Positions 15,489 through 24,388 of a stretch of 64,000 nucleotides of DNA are shown here, in pieces. The position numbers and the translations under genes are program-made. The first letter of the stretch is position 1. Each line of letters begins with the position of its first letter. The DNA comes from an uncultured Lachnospiraceae bacterium (lineage in GTDB: Bacteria; Bacillota; Clostridia; Lachnospirales; Lachnospiraceae), in contig CACZBF010000014.1 of assembly GCA_902779355.1 (NCBI GenBank), positions 1 to 64,000 on the forward strand. Direction: 5' to 3'. The notes below the pieces were generated by a model. That model made no database searches and was not told the DNA's origin. It saw nothing but the letters and a program-made list of their open reading frames with translations.

Positions 15489-17600
15489 TTAGTTGCTGGA
15501 GTACATACCTTCCTGCGTCGGTACATCTTTCATGGAGAAACTGATGCGCCCCATCTTATCCTTACCAAGGCAGATGACGGTCACTTTGTCTCCGAGCGTC
15601 AGAACATCCTCTACGCGATCGATCCGTTCCTTCGCGATCTTGGAGATATGTACCATACCTTCTTTTCCGGGTGCAAACTCTACGAATGCGCCGAATTCCT
15701 TAATGGAAACGACTGTTCCGTTGAAGATCTGACCTTTTTCAAAGTCGGTCACAATCGTCTTGATCATATGGATCGCCTGATCCATCATCGTTTTATCTGT
15801 ACCGCAAACGGAAACCGCACCTTCGTCATTGATATCGATTTTGACGCCCGTGCGCTCAATGATCTCATTGATCGTCTTGCCTCGCTGACCGACCACATCA
15901 CCGATCTTCTGCGGATCGATCTGGATCTGTACGATCTTCGGTGCATAGGGGCTGAGCTCTTTTCTGGGCTCCGCGATCGCCGGCTTCATGCAGGTATCCA
16001 TGATGAAGAGTCTTGCTTCTCTTGTACGGCGGATTGCTTCTTCCACGATCGGACGCGTCAGGCCGTGAATCTTGATATCCATCTGAATAGCTGTAATACC
16101 TTCGGTCGTACCGGTTACCTTGAAATCCATATCGCCGAAGAAGTCTTCCAGACCCTGGATATCGGTCAATACCAAATAATCGTCATCGGTCTCTCCTGTC
16201 ACAAGCCCGCAGGAAATACCGGCTACCATACGCTTCAGCGGTACACCTGCTGCCATCAGAGACATACAGGACGCACAGGTAGATGCCATGGAGGTCGAGC
16301 CGTTACTCTCAAACGTCTCGGATACCGCACGGATCGCATACGGGAACTCTTCCTCACTCGGAAGCACCGGCAGCAGCGCACGCTCTGCCAGAGCGCCATG
16401 GCCGATCTCACGTCTTCCCGGTCCTCTGCTGACCTTGGTCTCACCAACAGAGTAGGACGGGAAATTGTACTGATGCATATAACGCTTGTTTATCACGTTT
16501 GCGTCCAGCCCGTCTACCCTCTGTACTTCGGATAACGGTGCGAGTGTCACAACGTCACAGATCTGCGTCTGTCCTCTTGTAAACATTGCAGAACCATGTA
16601 CACGCGGGATCAGATCCACTTCTGCGGAAAGCGGACGGATCTGATCGATCGCACGTCCATCCGGACGCTTGTGATCCTTTAAGATCATCTTACGTACGGT
16701 CTTCTTCTGATACTGATAGATCGCATCTCCGACAAGCGGCAGCCATTCTTCGTTCTCGGCAAATGCCTCTTCGATCTTGTCGGTGATCTTGCGGATGTTC
16801 TCTTCTCTCACCTGCTTCTCATCGGTGAAGACCGCCTTCTCCATCTCTTCCGGCGGGACAAGACGCTTGATCTCGTCAAACATTGCCTCCGGGATCACAT
16901 AATGCTCATATTCATGCTTCGGCTTGCCAACCTCTGCAACAATCCCGTTGATAAAGGAAATGATCGTCTGGTTCACTTCATGCGCCTTATAGATTGCCTC
17001 CAGCATCTTCGCCTCCGGCACTTCCTTTGCACCGGCTTCGATCATGATCACCTTTTCAGCCGTAGATGCAACAGTCAGCTTCAGATCTCCCTTCGCCCAT
17101 TGCTCCTGAGACGGGTTGACCACCAATTCTCCGTCAACCAGACCCATCTGTGTCATTGCACACGGTCCGTCGAACGGAATATCCGAAATGGAGGTGGAAA
17201 TGGAAGCACCGAGCATTGCCACAAGTTCCGGGCGGCAGTTCGGATCCACGCTCATCACCATATTGATGAGGGATACATCATTCCTGTAATCCTTAGGGAA
17301 AAGCGGCCGCATCGGGCGGTCGATCACGCGGGAGGTCAAGATCGCATTCTCAGACGGTTTGCCTTCGCGTTTGGTAAATCCGCCCGGGATCTTCCCGACC
17401 GAATACATTTTCTCCTCATATTCCACAGACAGCGGGAAGAAATCAATGCCGTCCCTCGGCTTCTCAGAAGCCGTCGCCGTAGATAGCACGGTCGTTTCTC
17501 CGTATTTCATAAATGCGCAGCCATTTGCCTGCTTTCCGACCTTGCCAATCTCTACAGTCAGTGTTCTGCCTGCCAGTTCCAGTGTGTAACTCTTAAACAT
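15489..17600 (-). CDS. pnp: Polyribonucleotide nucleotidyltransferase
   Basis: 703 aa. Phosphorolytic 3'-5' exoribonuclease of the RNA degradosome. Two RNase PH-like core domains (about 10-225 and 310-540; the second contains GRREIGHGALAERAL and the SNGSTSMAS loop) flank an all-helical domain. A KH domain (about 552-612, VGQRGKTINEIIERTG) and an S1 domain (about 620-690, VVSIKEFGAFVEF) follow. Full length. It follows rpsO, the classical rpsO-pnp pairing, with an intervening terminator hairpin at 17659-17685 that may limit read-through. Confidence 0.98.
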   Translation of the reverse strand: MFKSYTLELAGRTLTVEIGKVGKQANGCAFMKYGETTVLSTATASEKPRDGIDFFPLSVEYEEKMYSVGKIPGGFTKREGKPSENAILTSRVIDRPMRPLFPKDYRNDVSLINMVMSVDPNCRPELVAMLGASISTSISDIPFDGPCAMTQMGLVDGELVVNPSQEQWAKGDLKLTVASTAEKVIMIEAGAKEVPEAKMLEAIYKAHEVNQTIISFINGIVAEVGKPKHEYEHYVIPEAMFDEIKRLVPPEEMEKAVFTDEKQVREENIRKITDKIEEAFAENEEWLPLVGDAIYQYQKKTVRKMILKDHKRPDGRAIDQIRPLSAEVDLIPRVHGSAMFTRGQTQICDVVTLAPLSEVQRVDGLDANVINKRYMHQYNFPSYSVGETKVSRGPGRREIGHGALAERALLPVLPSEEEFPYAIRAVSETFESNGSTSMASTCASCMSLMAAGVPLKRMVAGISCGLVTGETDDDYLVLTDIQGLEDFFGDMDFKVTGTTEGITAIQMDIKIHGLTRPIVEEAIRRTREARLFIMDTCMKPAIAEPRKELSPYAPKIVQIQIDPQKIGDVVGQRGKTINEIIERTGVKIDINDEGAVSVCGTDKTMMDQAIHMIKTIVTDFEKGQIFNGTVVSIKEFGAFVEFAPGKEGMVHISKIAKERIDRVEDVLTLGDKVTVICLGKDKMGRISFSMKDVPTQEGMYSSN

Positions 17601-17654
17601 GTTTTCTCTCCTTCTCTTCCTTCTTCTTTCTTACCTTAGCTACCATTCTATACG

Positions 17655-17686
17655 CAAAACAGAGCGGACGAGATGCCCGCTCTGTC
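17655..17686 (-). terminator. Hairpin between rpsO and pnp
   Basis: Arms 17659-17666 and 17678-17685 pair perfectly over 8 bp. The minus strand then reads TTTTGCG, a short U run. Likely a partial terminator or a processing site in the rpsO-pnp message. Confidence 0.6.
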
Positions 17687-17694
17687 TGACGGTC

Positions 17695-17961
17695 TTATTT
17701 TCTGAGACCAAGCCGCTCAATCAGGGAACGATAACGTTCAATATCAATGTCCTTCAAATACGCAAGAAGTCTTCTTCTCTGTCCGACCATCTTCAGAAGT
17801 CCTCTTCTGGAATGATGATCCTTCTGGTTGACCTTCAAATGCTCAGTCAGTTCATTGATCCGCGTCGTGAGAAGCGCTACCTGTACTTCCGGAGACCCGG
17901 TGTCTCCCTCGCTTCTGCCATACTCCTTGATGATCGTTTCTTTCTGTTCTTTTGTCAGCAT
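17695..17961 (-). CDS. rpsO: 30S ribosomal protein S15
   Basis: 88 aa, exactly the family length, starting [11 protein letters not shown] at the ATG at 17961 behind an AGGAGG. The conserved RNA-binding core [17 protein letters not shown] and [15 protein letters not shown] are present. It binds the central domain of 16S rRNA. The promoter at 18050-18079 leaves a leader of about 80 bases. S15 often represses its own translation through such leaders, but no specific fold is claimed here. Confidence 0.98.
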   Translation of the reverse strand: MLTKEQKETIIKEYGRSEGDTGSPEVQVALLTTRINELTEHLKVNQKDHHSRRGLLKMVGQRRRLLAYLKDIDIERYRSLIERLGLRK

Positions 17962-18049
17962 TTCTAATTCCTCCTTTTTTTGAAACCGCCATTCACTCAG
18001 CATTCGGTCGGAGTGTCCGAAAACCGTGTGAAAGGCTGACAGCGTTGCT

Positions 18050-18079
18050 AGTATAGCATGATTGCCGCTACAAAGTCAA
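18050..18079 (-). promoter_or_regulatory. Sigma-A-type promoter of rpsO
   Basis: Minus-strand TTGACT (18074-18079), an 18-base spacer and TATACT (18050-18055), placed between the NlpC/P60 gene and rpsO. Confidence 0.75.
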
Positions 18080-18111
18080 GATAAGATTTGTCTCGGCAGA
18101 TCGCTCTGTTC

Positions 18112-19533
18112 TTATCCCAAAACCCGCGTTGCGCAGATCGGGGAACGGTAATACATATTAGAAACCGTGATGCCCGTACGCTTGTTGCTTGCATGGCAGA
18201 TCTGTCCGTTGCCGATGTAGATCGCTACATGGCCAATCCTTCTGCCGCTGCCGTAAAAGATCAAGTCGCCCGGCTTCAGCTCGTCCAGACCGACTCTTGT
18301 ACCGCAATTTGCCTGTGCTGCGGAAGAATGCGGCAGCCCGACGCCGTATTTTGACATGATACTCATGACGAAGCCTGAACAATCCGCACCGTTTGTCAGG
18401 CTGGTGCCGCCCCATACATAAGGATTCCCGACAAACTGTGTTGCATAGTCAACAACCGCTACGCGCACATCAGAAACGCCTTCGCCGTAGCGCGCTTCCG
18501 ATAAGGTCAGCGCATCTCTCAGTTTCTCACCTACTTCAACGAATTCTGCTTTCACATAGCGCTCTTCGCCGTCCATTTCTACTTTGACCCATTCGCCAAG
18601 GTCCTCCAGTACCGGAATCTCTTCTCCGGTCGCCACCTGATCCACGACTTCACAGTCCGTATTGGGCTCCTCGCGCACATTGACGCCCTGTCCCTTAACC
18701 GTTGCGGTCAGTGTCATCAGCTCTTTTGCACGCTCCTGCGCGGGCTTCCCCGTCAGAAGGAACTCGGATTTCACATAGCCTTCCACATCACCGGAACGAA
18801 TCCTCGTCCAGTCTCCATCCACGCCAAGGATCTCAGCAGCCGCATCCGCCGGGAGCTTTCCGGCCAAAGAAGCGTCCTCTCCCGCCTCGGAACGGATATT
18901 CAGATTATCTGTGACATTTGCGATCGCAATGTTTGTATAACCGGCGATCTCAACCGGTTCTTCTTCTACCGACTCTTCCGGTTGTGCCTCAGCCTCTGCT
19001 GCAGGCGTTTCTGCAACCGTATTTTCCAAAATCGTGCTCAGATTACCGATGACTCCGGCACTTGCTGTCGGCGCCTGTGCAGGTGCTGCAGGGGCCTCTG
19101 CCTGTGCTTCTGCCGGAGCCTCTTCTGCTGCAGGAGTCTCTGGCTGTGCTGTTTCTGCCGCCGGTGCTGCTTCTGCCGTTGCCGGCGCTGCAGCCGCTTC
19201 CCCTTCCTGCAATAACGCTGCTGTTTCCTGGATCTCCGTGTTGGCTCCTGCCGTCTCCGCAGCAGACTCTGTGAGCTCTGTACCTGGAATCTCAGCTGAC
19301 GGCGCCTCCTCCTGGGCCGCAGCCTGGGGATCTGCAAGTTCTCCTACTGCAGAACGGATCAGTTGTGTGGAAGTAACCGTGGCAGGTAACGTCTTCTCAA
19401 GATTTCTGCCAAGTGCCTGTGCCACGCCGGATGTTGGCGTTGCTGCATACAACTGTGCTGCCGGCGTCATTAAAATGCCCGCCGCAAGCGTGATCGATAC
19501 CAATGTCTTCAGTAATGCTTTTCTTTTCATCAA
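18112..19533 (-). CDS. Secreted NlpC/P60 peptidoglycan endopeptidase with two SH3 domains
   Basis: 473 aa. The signal peptide (hydrophobic core LVSITLAAGILMTPAA, cleavage near AAQLYA) directs export. Residues about 75-190 are an Ala/Glu/Pro-rich low-complexity linker, then two bacterial SH3 cell-wall-binding domains (about 195-265 and 272-335; NIRSEAGEDA and NVREEPNTDCE motifs). The C-terminal NlpC/P60 domain has catalytic Cys in NGADCSGFV and His in RIGHVAIYIG; the third polar residue is likely His in ICHASN. It cuts peptide stems, typically D-Glu to diamino acid, during wall turnover. A perfect consensus promoter (19575-19603) suggests strong expression. Confidence 0.93.
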   Translation of the reverse strand: MMKRKALLKTLVSITLAAGILMTPAAQLYAATPTSGVAQALGRNLEKTLPATVTSTQLIRSAVGELADPQAAAQEEAPSAEIPGTELTESAAETAGANTEIQETAALLQEGEAAAAPATAEAAPAAETAQPETPAAEEAPAEAQAEAPAAPAQAPTASAGVIGNLSTILENTVAETPAAEAEAQPEESVEEEPVEIAGYTNIAIANVTDNLNIRSEAGEDASLAGKLPADAAAEILGVDGDWTRIRSGDVEGYVKSEFLLTGKPAQERAKELMTLTATVKGQGVNVREEPNTDCEVVDQVATGEEIPVLEDLGEWVKVEMDGEERYVKAEFVEVGEKLRDALTLSEARYGEGVSDVRVAVVDYATQFVGNPYVWGGTSLTNGADCSGFVMSIMSKYGVGLPHSSAAQANCGTRVGLDELKPGDLIFYGSGRRIGHVAIYIGNGQICHASNKRTGITVSNMYYRSPICATRVLG

Positions 19534-19574
19534 AAAACCTCAAAATACCTTACTTTTTCAACAATCCGAGGGTT

Positions 19575-19603
19575 ATTATAGCAAGCGTTTTCACAGTTGT
19601 CAA
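19575..19603 (-). promoter_or_regulatory. Consensus sigma-A promoter of the NlpC/P60 gene
   Basis: Minus-strand TTGACA (19598-19603), 17-base spacer, TATAAT (19575-19580): a full consensus match. It lies in the 219-bp divergent region shared with the chemoreceptor gene. For the chemoreceptor side I see a TATGAT near 19699 but no good -35. Confidence 0.9.
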
Positions 19604-19752
19604 CAAATATGTAACAATTTTGTAATATCCCCAAACAAAATCTACTTTTTCCCTAAGAACTTGTAAAAAACCACTATACGCAGCCATTTCTTTTTGCTAT
19701 GATGTTACAGATATCTCGCATTTTCTGACTGGAAAGGAGTGGCTTCTTCTAT

Positions 19753-21462
19753 ATGAAAGTAAGAAAAATCAGTATTACCAACAAGATGATCATCGGTGTG
19801 ATCCTGCTGTTTCTTGTATCCGATGCGCTTCTCGGCTTTATGGTTTATAAAAAATCCTATCAAACACTGCTTGACCAGATCAAGCATAATTCGGAAAACC
19901 TGGCGACCATCGTCGCAAACCGAGTCGATGCGGATGTGATCGCAAATGTACAGCCTGGAGAAGAAGAAACAGAGGAATATCTCGCAGTCAGCCGGGTACT
20001 TACAGATTTTCTTAACGACGCCGGCGTTGAATATCTGTATGCGCTAAGGCCGACCGCAAACGGCGGTATGGAATACGCGGTAGACGGCCAGATTGAGGAC
20101 GCCTCCATGACCGGCGATGTATTCGAAGATGAAGAAGCGCGGCCGGCGCTCTCCGGAAACGTCGTGTCCAACAGCAAGCCTTATACGGATGAATGGGGCA
20201 CACATATCTCCTCATACTGCCCTGTTTATCTGGAAGGAAAAGTAGTCGGCGCGATCGGTGTAGATGTCAGCATGGACTGGATCACAGAGCAGACCTCTGC
20301 ACTCCTTCGGACGATCATTATTTTATGTATTGTCATCCTTGCGATTGGGATTTTTTTGCTTTGGCTGCTCAGCCGTCCGCTCAGCCGGAGTTTTCGGACG
20401 CTCGATGACAAGATCATCGACCTGACCAATGGCGACGGCGATCTGACCAGAAGCATCGAATTGAATACCGGAGATGAATTCGAAGTGATCGGTACACATA
20501 TTAATGAACTGATCGCATTTTTCCGCAAGATGCTGCTCTCCATTCATCAGGATTCTTCCAAGCTGAACAAATCCTCTGCGGAGATCGCGGACAACGTCAG
20601 AGACGCGCGTAGTGATGCACAGTCCATCTCTGAAACGATGACGGATATGAGTTCCACCATGCAGGAGACGGTAGCTTCTTTGAATGAGATCAACGAGCTC
20701 ATGGCCAATATTACAACGTCATTTGAGGAAATCGTTCGCGAGATCGAACACGGTCGTGATTTTGCACATGAGGTCAAGAGCTCTGCTTCCAAGATTGGAG
20801 ACAATGCAAAAGACGAGCGCGGCGCGGCGGAGATCAAGGTGAATGACATGGCCGCAACGGTTTCTGATAGGATCGAACGCTCCAAAGCCGTCAGCCATAT
20901 TGAAGATCTGACCGGAAATATCATCTCGATCGCAAACCAGACCAATCTCCTTGCGCTGAACGCTTCCATCGAAGCGGCAAGAGCCGGTGAAGCAGGTCGT
21001 GGATTTGCCGTCGTCGCAACCGAGATCGGCGAACTTGCCAACAATTCTCAATCTGCCGCTTCCGAGATCAAAGATGTCTCGACGGAAGTCATCTATGCAG
21101 TCAATGAGCTCGCGACCGAAGCGCAGTCGCTCCTGGACTTCGTCAATCAGACCACGATGGAAGGCTTTTCGAATCTTGTGAATATGAGTGAGGAATACAT
21201 TCAGTCGGCCGAGCGGATCTCGGAGATGATGGAGCGGTTCTCTGATGCAACCACTCAGATCCAGGCCAATATCGACAACATTCAAAAATCCACCGACTCC
21301 GTGAATCAGGCGGTGGAATCTGCTGCAGACGGCGTCACCAAGACTGCGGAAAGAACCGTTGAGATGACGGACAACATGACCCGCATCGATGAGGAAGCAC
21401 TCTCCAGCAGTGAGCTCTCAAATGAATTGGAATCCGAAGTCGGTAAGTTTAAACTCGAGTAA
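19753..21462 (+). CDS. Methyl-accepting chemotaxis protein
   Basis: 569 aa transmembrane chemoreceptor. Membrane helix 1 (about 11-31, [21 protein letters not shown]), an extracytoplasmic Cache-like sensor (about 35-180), helix 2 (about 183-205, [21 protein letters not shown]), a HAMP domain (about 206-260) and a cytoplasmic signalling hairpin. The tip sequence is [20 protein letters not shown], followed by [15 protein letters not shown]. The ligand is unknown. It is one of three plus-strand genes in the window and stands alone, without other che genes nearby. It ends tail-to-tail with ribF with a 14-bp overlap and no terminator between. AAAGGAG lies 12 bases before the ATG. Confidence 0.95.
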   Translation: MKVRKISITNKMIIGVILLFLVSDALLGFMVYKKSYQTLLDQIKHNSENLATIVANRVDADVIANVQPGEEETEEYLAVSRVLTDFLNDAGVEYLYALRPTANGGMEYAVDGQIEDASMTGDVFEDEEARPALSGNVVSNSKPYTDEWGTHISSYCPVYLEGKVVGAIGVDVSMDWITEQTSALLRTIIILCIVILAIGIFLLWLLSRPLSRSFRTLDDKIIDLTNGDGDLTRSIELNTGDEFEVIGTHINELIAFFRKMLLSIHQDSSKLNKSSAEIADNVRDARSDAQSISETMTDMSSTMQETVASLNEINELMANITTSFEEIVREIEHGRDFAHEVKSSASKIGDNAKDERGAAEIKVNDMAATVSDRIERSKAVSHIEDLTGNIISIANQTNLLALNASIEAARAGEAGRGFAVVATEIGELANNSQSAASEIKDVSTEVIYAVNELATEAQSLLDFVNQTTMEGFSNLVNMSEEYIQSAERISEMMERFSDATTQIQANIDNIQKSTDSVNQAVESAADGVTKTAERTVEMTDNMTRIDEEALSSSELSNELESEVGKFKLE

Positions 21463-22354
21463 GTTCTTTCGCTTTCTCAATATCCGCCCGCATCGCTTCC
21501 TGCAGGGCCGTAAGATCCGGGAAGCGTTTCTCCGGGCGCAGGAAGGATAAAAACTCTGTTTTGATCTCCTCCCCGTAGTTCTCCCCTTCAAAAGAAAAGA
21601 GGTGCGTCTCGACGCTGACAGGCGCATTGCCTTCGACCGTCGGTTTGACGCCGACATTGGAAACGCCGGCATGGCGCACGCCGTTGATCTCGGTCGTCGT
21701 GACGTAAACGCCGTTCGGCGGCAGGAGTTTTGCCGGCTCCGGGATCAGGTTCATCGTCGGGATTCCAATCCTGCGACCGATCTGGTTGCCATGCCGCACC
21801 TTTCCGGACACGAAATAAGGATAACCCAGCATGACGTTTGCCTTCTCCATATCTCCTTCACGGACTGTCTCACGGATATAGGTACTGCTGATATCGCGCC
21901 CTTCATGCTGTAATTTTTCCACGATCTTCGTTTCAAAGGACAGCTTCTGCCCAAGTTCCTGCAGTACCACAGCATTCCCTTCTTTCCGATACCCAAACGT
22001 GCAATCCGTCCCTGCGATTATGCATCGCATATTGGCACGCTCCTTCAGCATCCTTAAAAAAGCCTCCGGCCGCATGCAGCGTATCGTTTCATCAAACGGG
22101 CAAAGGATCGTCACATCAATCCCTGCGCGCGCAAAAAGGTCGCATTTCTCGCGATTTGTGGAAAGGATCTTTTTATTTTCCGATTGCGGGGGTGTCTCGA
22201 ACGTAAAAATGACTGCTGTCAGTCCCTCCGCTTTTTTTTGCAGAAGTGCCTCCAGCAGGTATTCATGTCCGCGATGGAGTCCGTCAAATTTGCCGATCGC
22301 AAGTGCCGTCTCCTCTTTTATGAAAAAATCAGTCGTTCCCAGAAATGTCTTCAT
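21449..22354 (-). CDS. ribF: Bifunctional riboflavin kinase / FAD synthetase
   Basis: 301 aa. The N-terminal adenylyltransferase domain contains [16 protein letters not shown] (about 19-34, the HxGH-type nucleotide-binding site), a FETPP segment and the SSTYIRE motif. The C-terminal riboflavin kinase domain (about 175-295) has [20 protein letters not shown] and [10 protein letters not shown]. Converts riboflavin to FMN and FAD. The ATG at 22354 overlaps the truB stop by 4 bp and begins MKTFLG; a much longer open frame upstream is not homologous. Last gene of the nusA-type operon. Confidence 0.96.
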   Translation of the reverse strand: MKTFLGTTDFFIKEETALAIGKFDGLHRGHEYLLEALLQKKAEGLTAVIFTFETPPQSENKKILSTNREKCDLFARAGIDVTILCPFDETIRCMRPEAFLRMLKERANMRCIIAGTDCTFGYRKEGNAVVLQELGQKLSFETKIVEKLQHEGRDISSTYIRETVREGDMEKANVMLGYPYFVSGKVRHGNQIGRRIGIPTMNLIPEPAKLLPPNGVYVTTTEINGVRHAGVSNVGVKPTVEGNAPVSVETHLFSFEGENYGEEIKTEFLSFLRPEKRFPDLTALQEAMRADIEKAKELTRV

Positions 22355-23061
22355 GGTTTCTTTTGTATGTCTCCATCCGGATGCACCGGATAAAAACAAG
22401 TCTCCAACGTGCCATTCTTTTCTGCCGCTTCGATCTCTGCGATCTTCATCGCGGTAGAAAGGGTGAATTCCCCGACACGGATGCGTACGAGGGATTCCAT
22501 GCAAGCAGGGAGGGATAATTTTTCCCCGATATCCTCGCAAAGTGCACGGATATAGGTGCCGCGTCCGCAGACTGTCGATATCGTAATACGCGGTAACAGC
22601 ATCTCTTCCAGCGTCAAAGACGGGATCGATACCTGCCTTGGCTCTCGTTCGATCACGACGCCCTCTCTTGCGTATTCATACAGGCGTTTGCCATTCACTT
22701 TCAATGCGGAATACATGGGCGGGATCTGTGCATAGCCCGGTACAAAAGAGGTAAGCACCTGTTCAATCTCTTCTTTTGTCAGCGCCGGCACGTTGGCCTC
22801 GGCAAGAACATTTCCCGTGATGTCTCCGGTATCGGTCTTTTTCCCGAACAGTAACACCGCTCGATACTCCTTGTCATGGTCCATCAGCGCTTCGACTGCT
22901 TTCGTCGCGCGTCCGACACAGACCGGCAGCACGCCTTCCGCGTCCGGATCCAGCGTCCCGGTATGGCCGATCTTCTTAATCTTTAAGATCCGACGGAGCT
23001 TAGCCACCACATCAAAGGAGGTCCAGCCCTTTTCTTTATAGATATTGAGAATGCCGTCCAT
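22351..23061 (-). CDS. truB: tRNA pseudouridine-55 synthase
   Basis: 236 aa. Makes pseudouridine 55 in the T-loop of tRNAs. The catalytic aspartate is in GHTGTLDPDAEGVLPV (about 33-48). The KEYRAVLLFGKKTDTGD, VNGKRLYEYAREG and RGTYIRALCEDIG motifs follow. The C-terminus is short and lacks a clear PUA extension, which is common in Firmicutes. Its ATG overlaps the last base of the nrnA stop. Confidence 0.96.
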   Translation of the reverse strand: MDGILNIYKEKGWTSFDVVAKLRRILKIKKIGHTGTLDPDAEGVLPVCVGRATKAVEALMDHDKEYRAVLLFGKKTDTGDITGNVLAEANVPALTKEEIEQVLTSFVPGYAQIPPMYSALKVNGKRLYEYAREGVVIEREPRQVSIPSLTLEEMLLPRITISTVCGRGTYIRALCEDIGEKLSLPACMESLVRIRVGEFTLSTAMKIAEIEAAEKNGTLETCFYPVHPDGDIQKKP

Positions 23062-24023
23062 TATGCGCCCGCTTCCAGCTGTTTTTGCATCTCCGCGACG
23101 ATTTCACTCAAAAATGTCTCCGGATCTCCATTTAATGTCGCTCCTGCTGCACGGACATGGCCGCCGCCGCCATATTTCATCGTAATCTCCGCACAATCTA
23201 CGATCGAGGACGACCTGAGGCTCAGTTTGTACTCTCCTTCTCCGGTCTGATACATCAAAATCGATGCTTCCACGCCTTTCGTACAACGGAGCTGTGCAAC
23301 AATGCCCTCCGTATCCTTCCTGCAAGCCCCGATCGAAGCGAAGTCTTCATTAGAAAGAATGGAAGAGATCACCTTTCCGCCCAAATGCAAACGGCTTTTC
23401 ATCAGGGCGAGTCCCATGGCTTTTGTCTCTGCATACGTTTTCTGATAAAACGTATGATCCACGATTACGGGAAACTCGATCCCGCACTCCATCAAAAAGC
23501 CTGCCGCTTCCATCGTAGAACGGTGCGTACAGGAATACTGAAACACACCGGTGTCATGCACCATCCCGGTGTAAAGGCATTCTGCGATCTCTTTTGTGAT
23601 CTTCTCTTTGGAAATGAGCTGGAAGACCAGCTCGCAGGTAGAACTAGCGTCCGGAAAAATATAATTTTCCTTTGCAAAACTTTGATTACTGATATGATGA
23701 TCGATACAGAGCGTGTCAGCAGCCTCTTCAAAGTATTTCGCACGGTCTCCGAGGCGCTTTAAGTCTCCGCAATCCAGGCAGATAAAAAGATCAAACGGCG
23801 CACGATCCGGTACGTCGTTGATGATCTCTGCGGATCGGGACAGAAAAGAAAAGGCCGGAGGGATTTCCTCCAGAAAAAGCTCCGTTTTCACCTCGGGATG
23901 ATACGTCCGCAGATAGTTATAGACACCCAGCGTGGAGCCGACGCAGTCACCGTCCGGCTTGACATGTCCGGAAATCGCAACGGCTTGTTTGCCTGTCAGC
24001 ACTTCCTCCAATGACTGTATCAT
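23061..24023 (-). CDS. nrnA: DHH/DHHA1 phosphoesterase, NrnA-type nanoRNase/pAp phosphatase
   Basis: 320 aa. Degrades short RNAs and 3'-phosphoadenosine 5'-phosphate. The DHH domain shows GHVKPDGDCVGSTLG (residues 19-33), FICLDCGD (about 84-91) and CIDHHISN. The DHHA1 domain near the C-terminus has the substrate-binding GGGGHVRAAGATLNG. Four-base overlap with rbfA upstream and one-base overlap with truB downstream. This position is conserved in many Firmicutes. Confidence 0.95.
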   Translation of the reverse strand: MIQSLEEVLTGKQAVAISGHVKPDGDCVGSTLGVYNYLRTYHPEVKTELFLEEIPPAFSFLSRSAEIINDVPDRAPFDLFICLDCGDLKRLGDRAKYFEEAADTLCIDHHISNQSFAKENYIFPDASSTCELVFQLISKEKITKEIAECLYTGMVHDTGVFQYSCTHRSTMEAAGFLMECGIEFPVIVDHTFYQKTYAETKAMGLALMKSRLHLGGKVISSILSNEDFASIGACRKDTEGIVAQLRCTKGVEASILMYQTGEGEYKLSLRSSSIVDCAEITMKYGGGGHVRAAGATLNGDPETFLSEIVAEMQKQLEAGA

Positions 24024-24379
24024 TCTTTTCCCCCAACTACTTCATCGATCTTTTTTGACATATTGACACCGTACTCGATAGACTGGTCCAAAATAAAGCG
24101 GATTTCCGGTGTGTTACGCAGATTCAGATTTTTAGCGAGGGTGCTTCGGATAAATCCCTCTGCACTCTTTAAACCTGCGATCGTATTCTCCTGAGACTCC
24201 TTGCCGCCGAGCACGCTGACATAAGCCTTACAGGTCTTGAGATCCGGCGCGACCTCGACCGCCGTGATGCTGGTCATGGGGTCGATACGCGGATCCTTTA
24301 ATTCAGAGCGGATGATGTTGGCAAGCTCATGATGAACCTCCTGATTCACCCGCTGATTCTTCATGGAATGTTTTCTCAC
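24020..24379 (-). CDS. rbfA: 30S ribosome-binding factor A
   Basis: 119 aa. Late-stage 30S maturation factor with a KH-like fold. Conserved N-terminal helix (NQEVHHELANIIRSELKDPRI), the strand segment CKAYVSVLGG, and LRNTPEIRFILDQS. The start codon is GTG (24377-24379) with AAGGAG upstream, nine bases after the infB stop. The C-terminus is the short form. Confidence 0.96.
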   Translation of the reverse strand: MRKHSMKNQRVNQEVHHELANIIRSELKDPRIDPMTSITAVEVAPDLKTCKAYVSVLGGKESQENTIAGLKSAEGFIRSTLAKNLNLRNTPEIRFILDQSIEYGVNMSKKIDEVVGGKE

Positions 24380-24388
24380 GGGCTCTCC

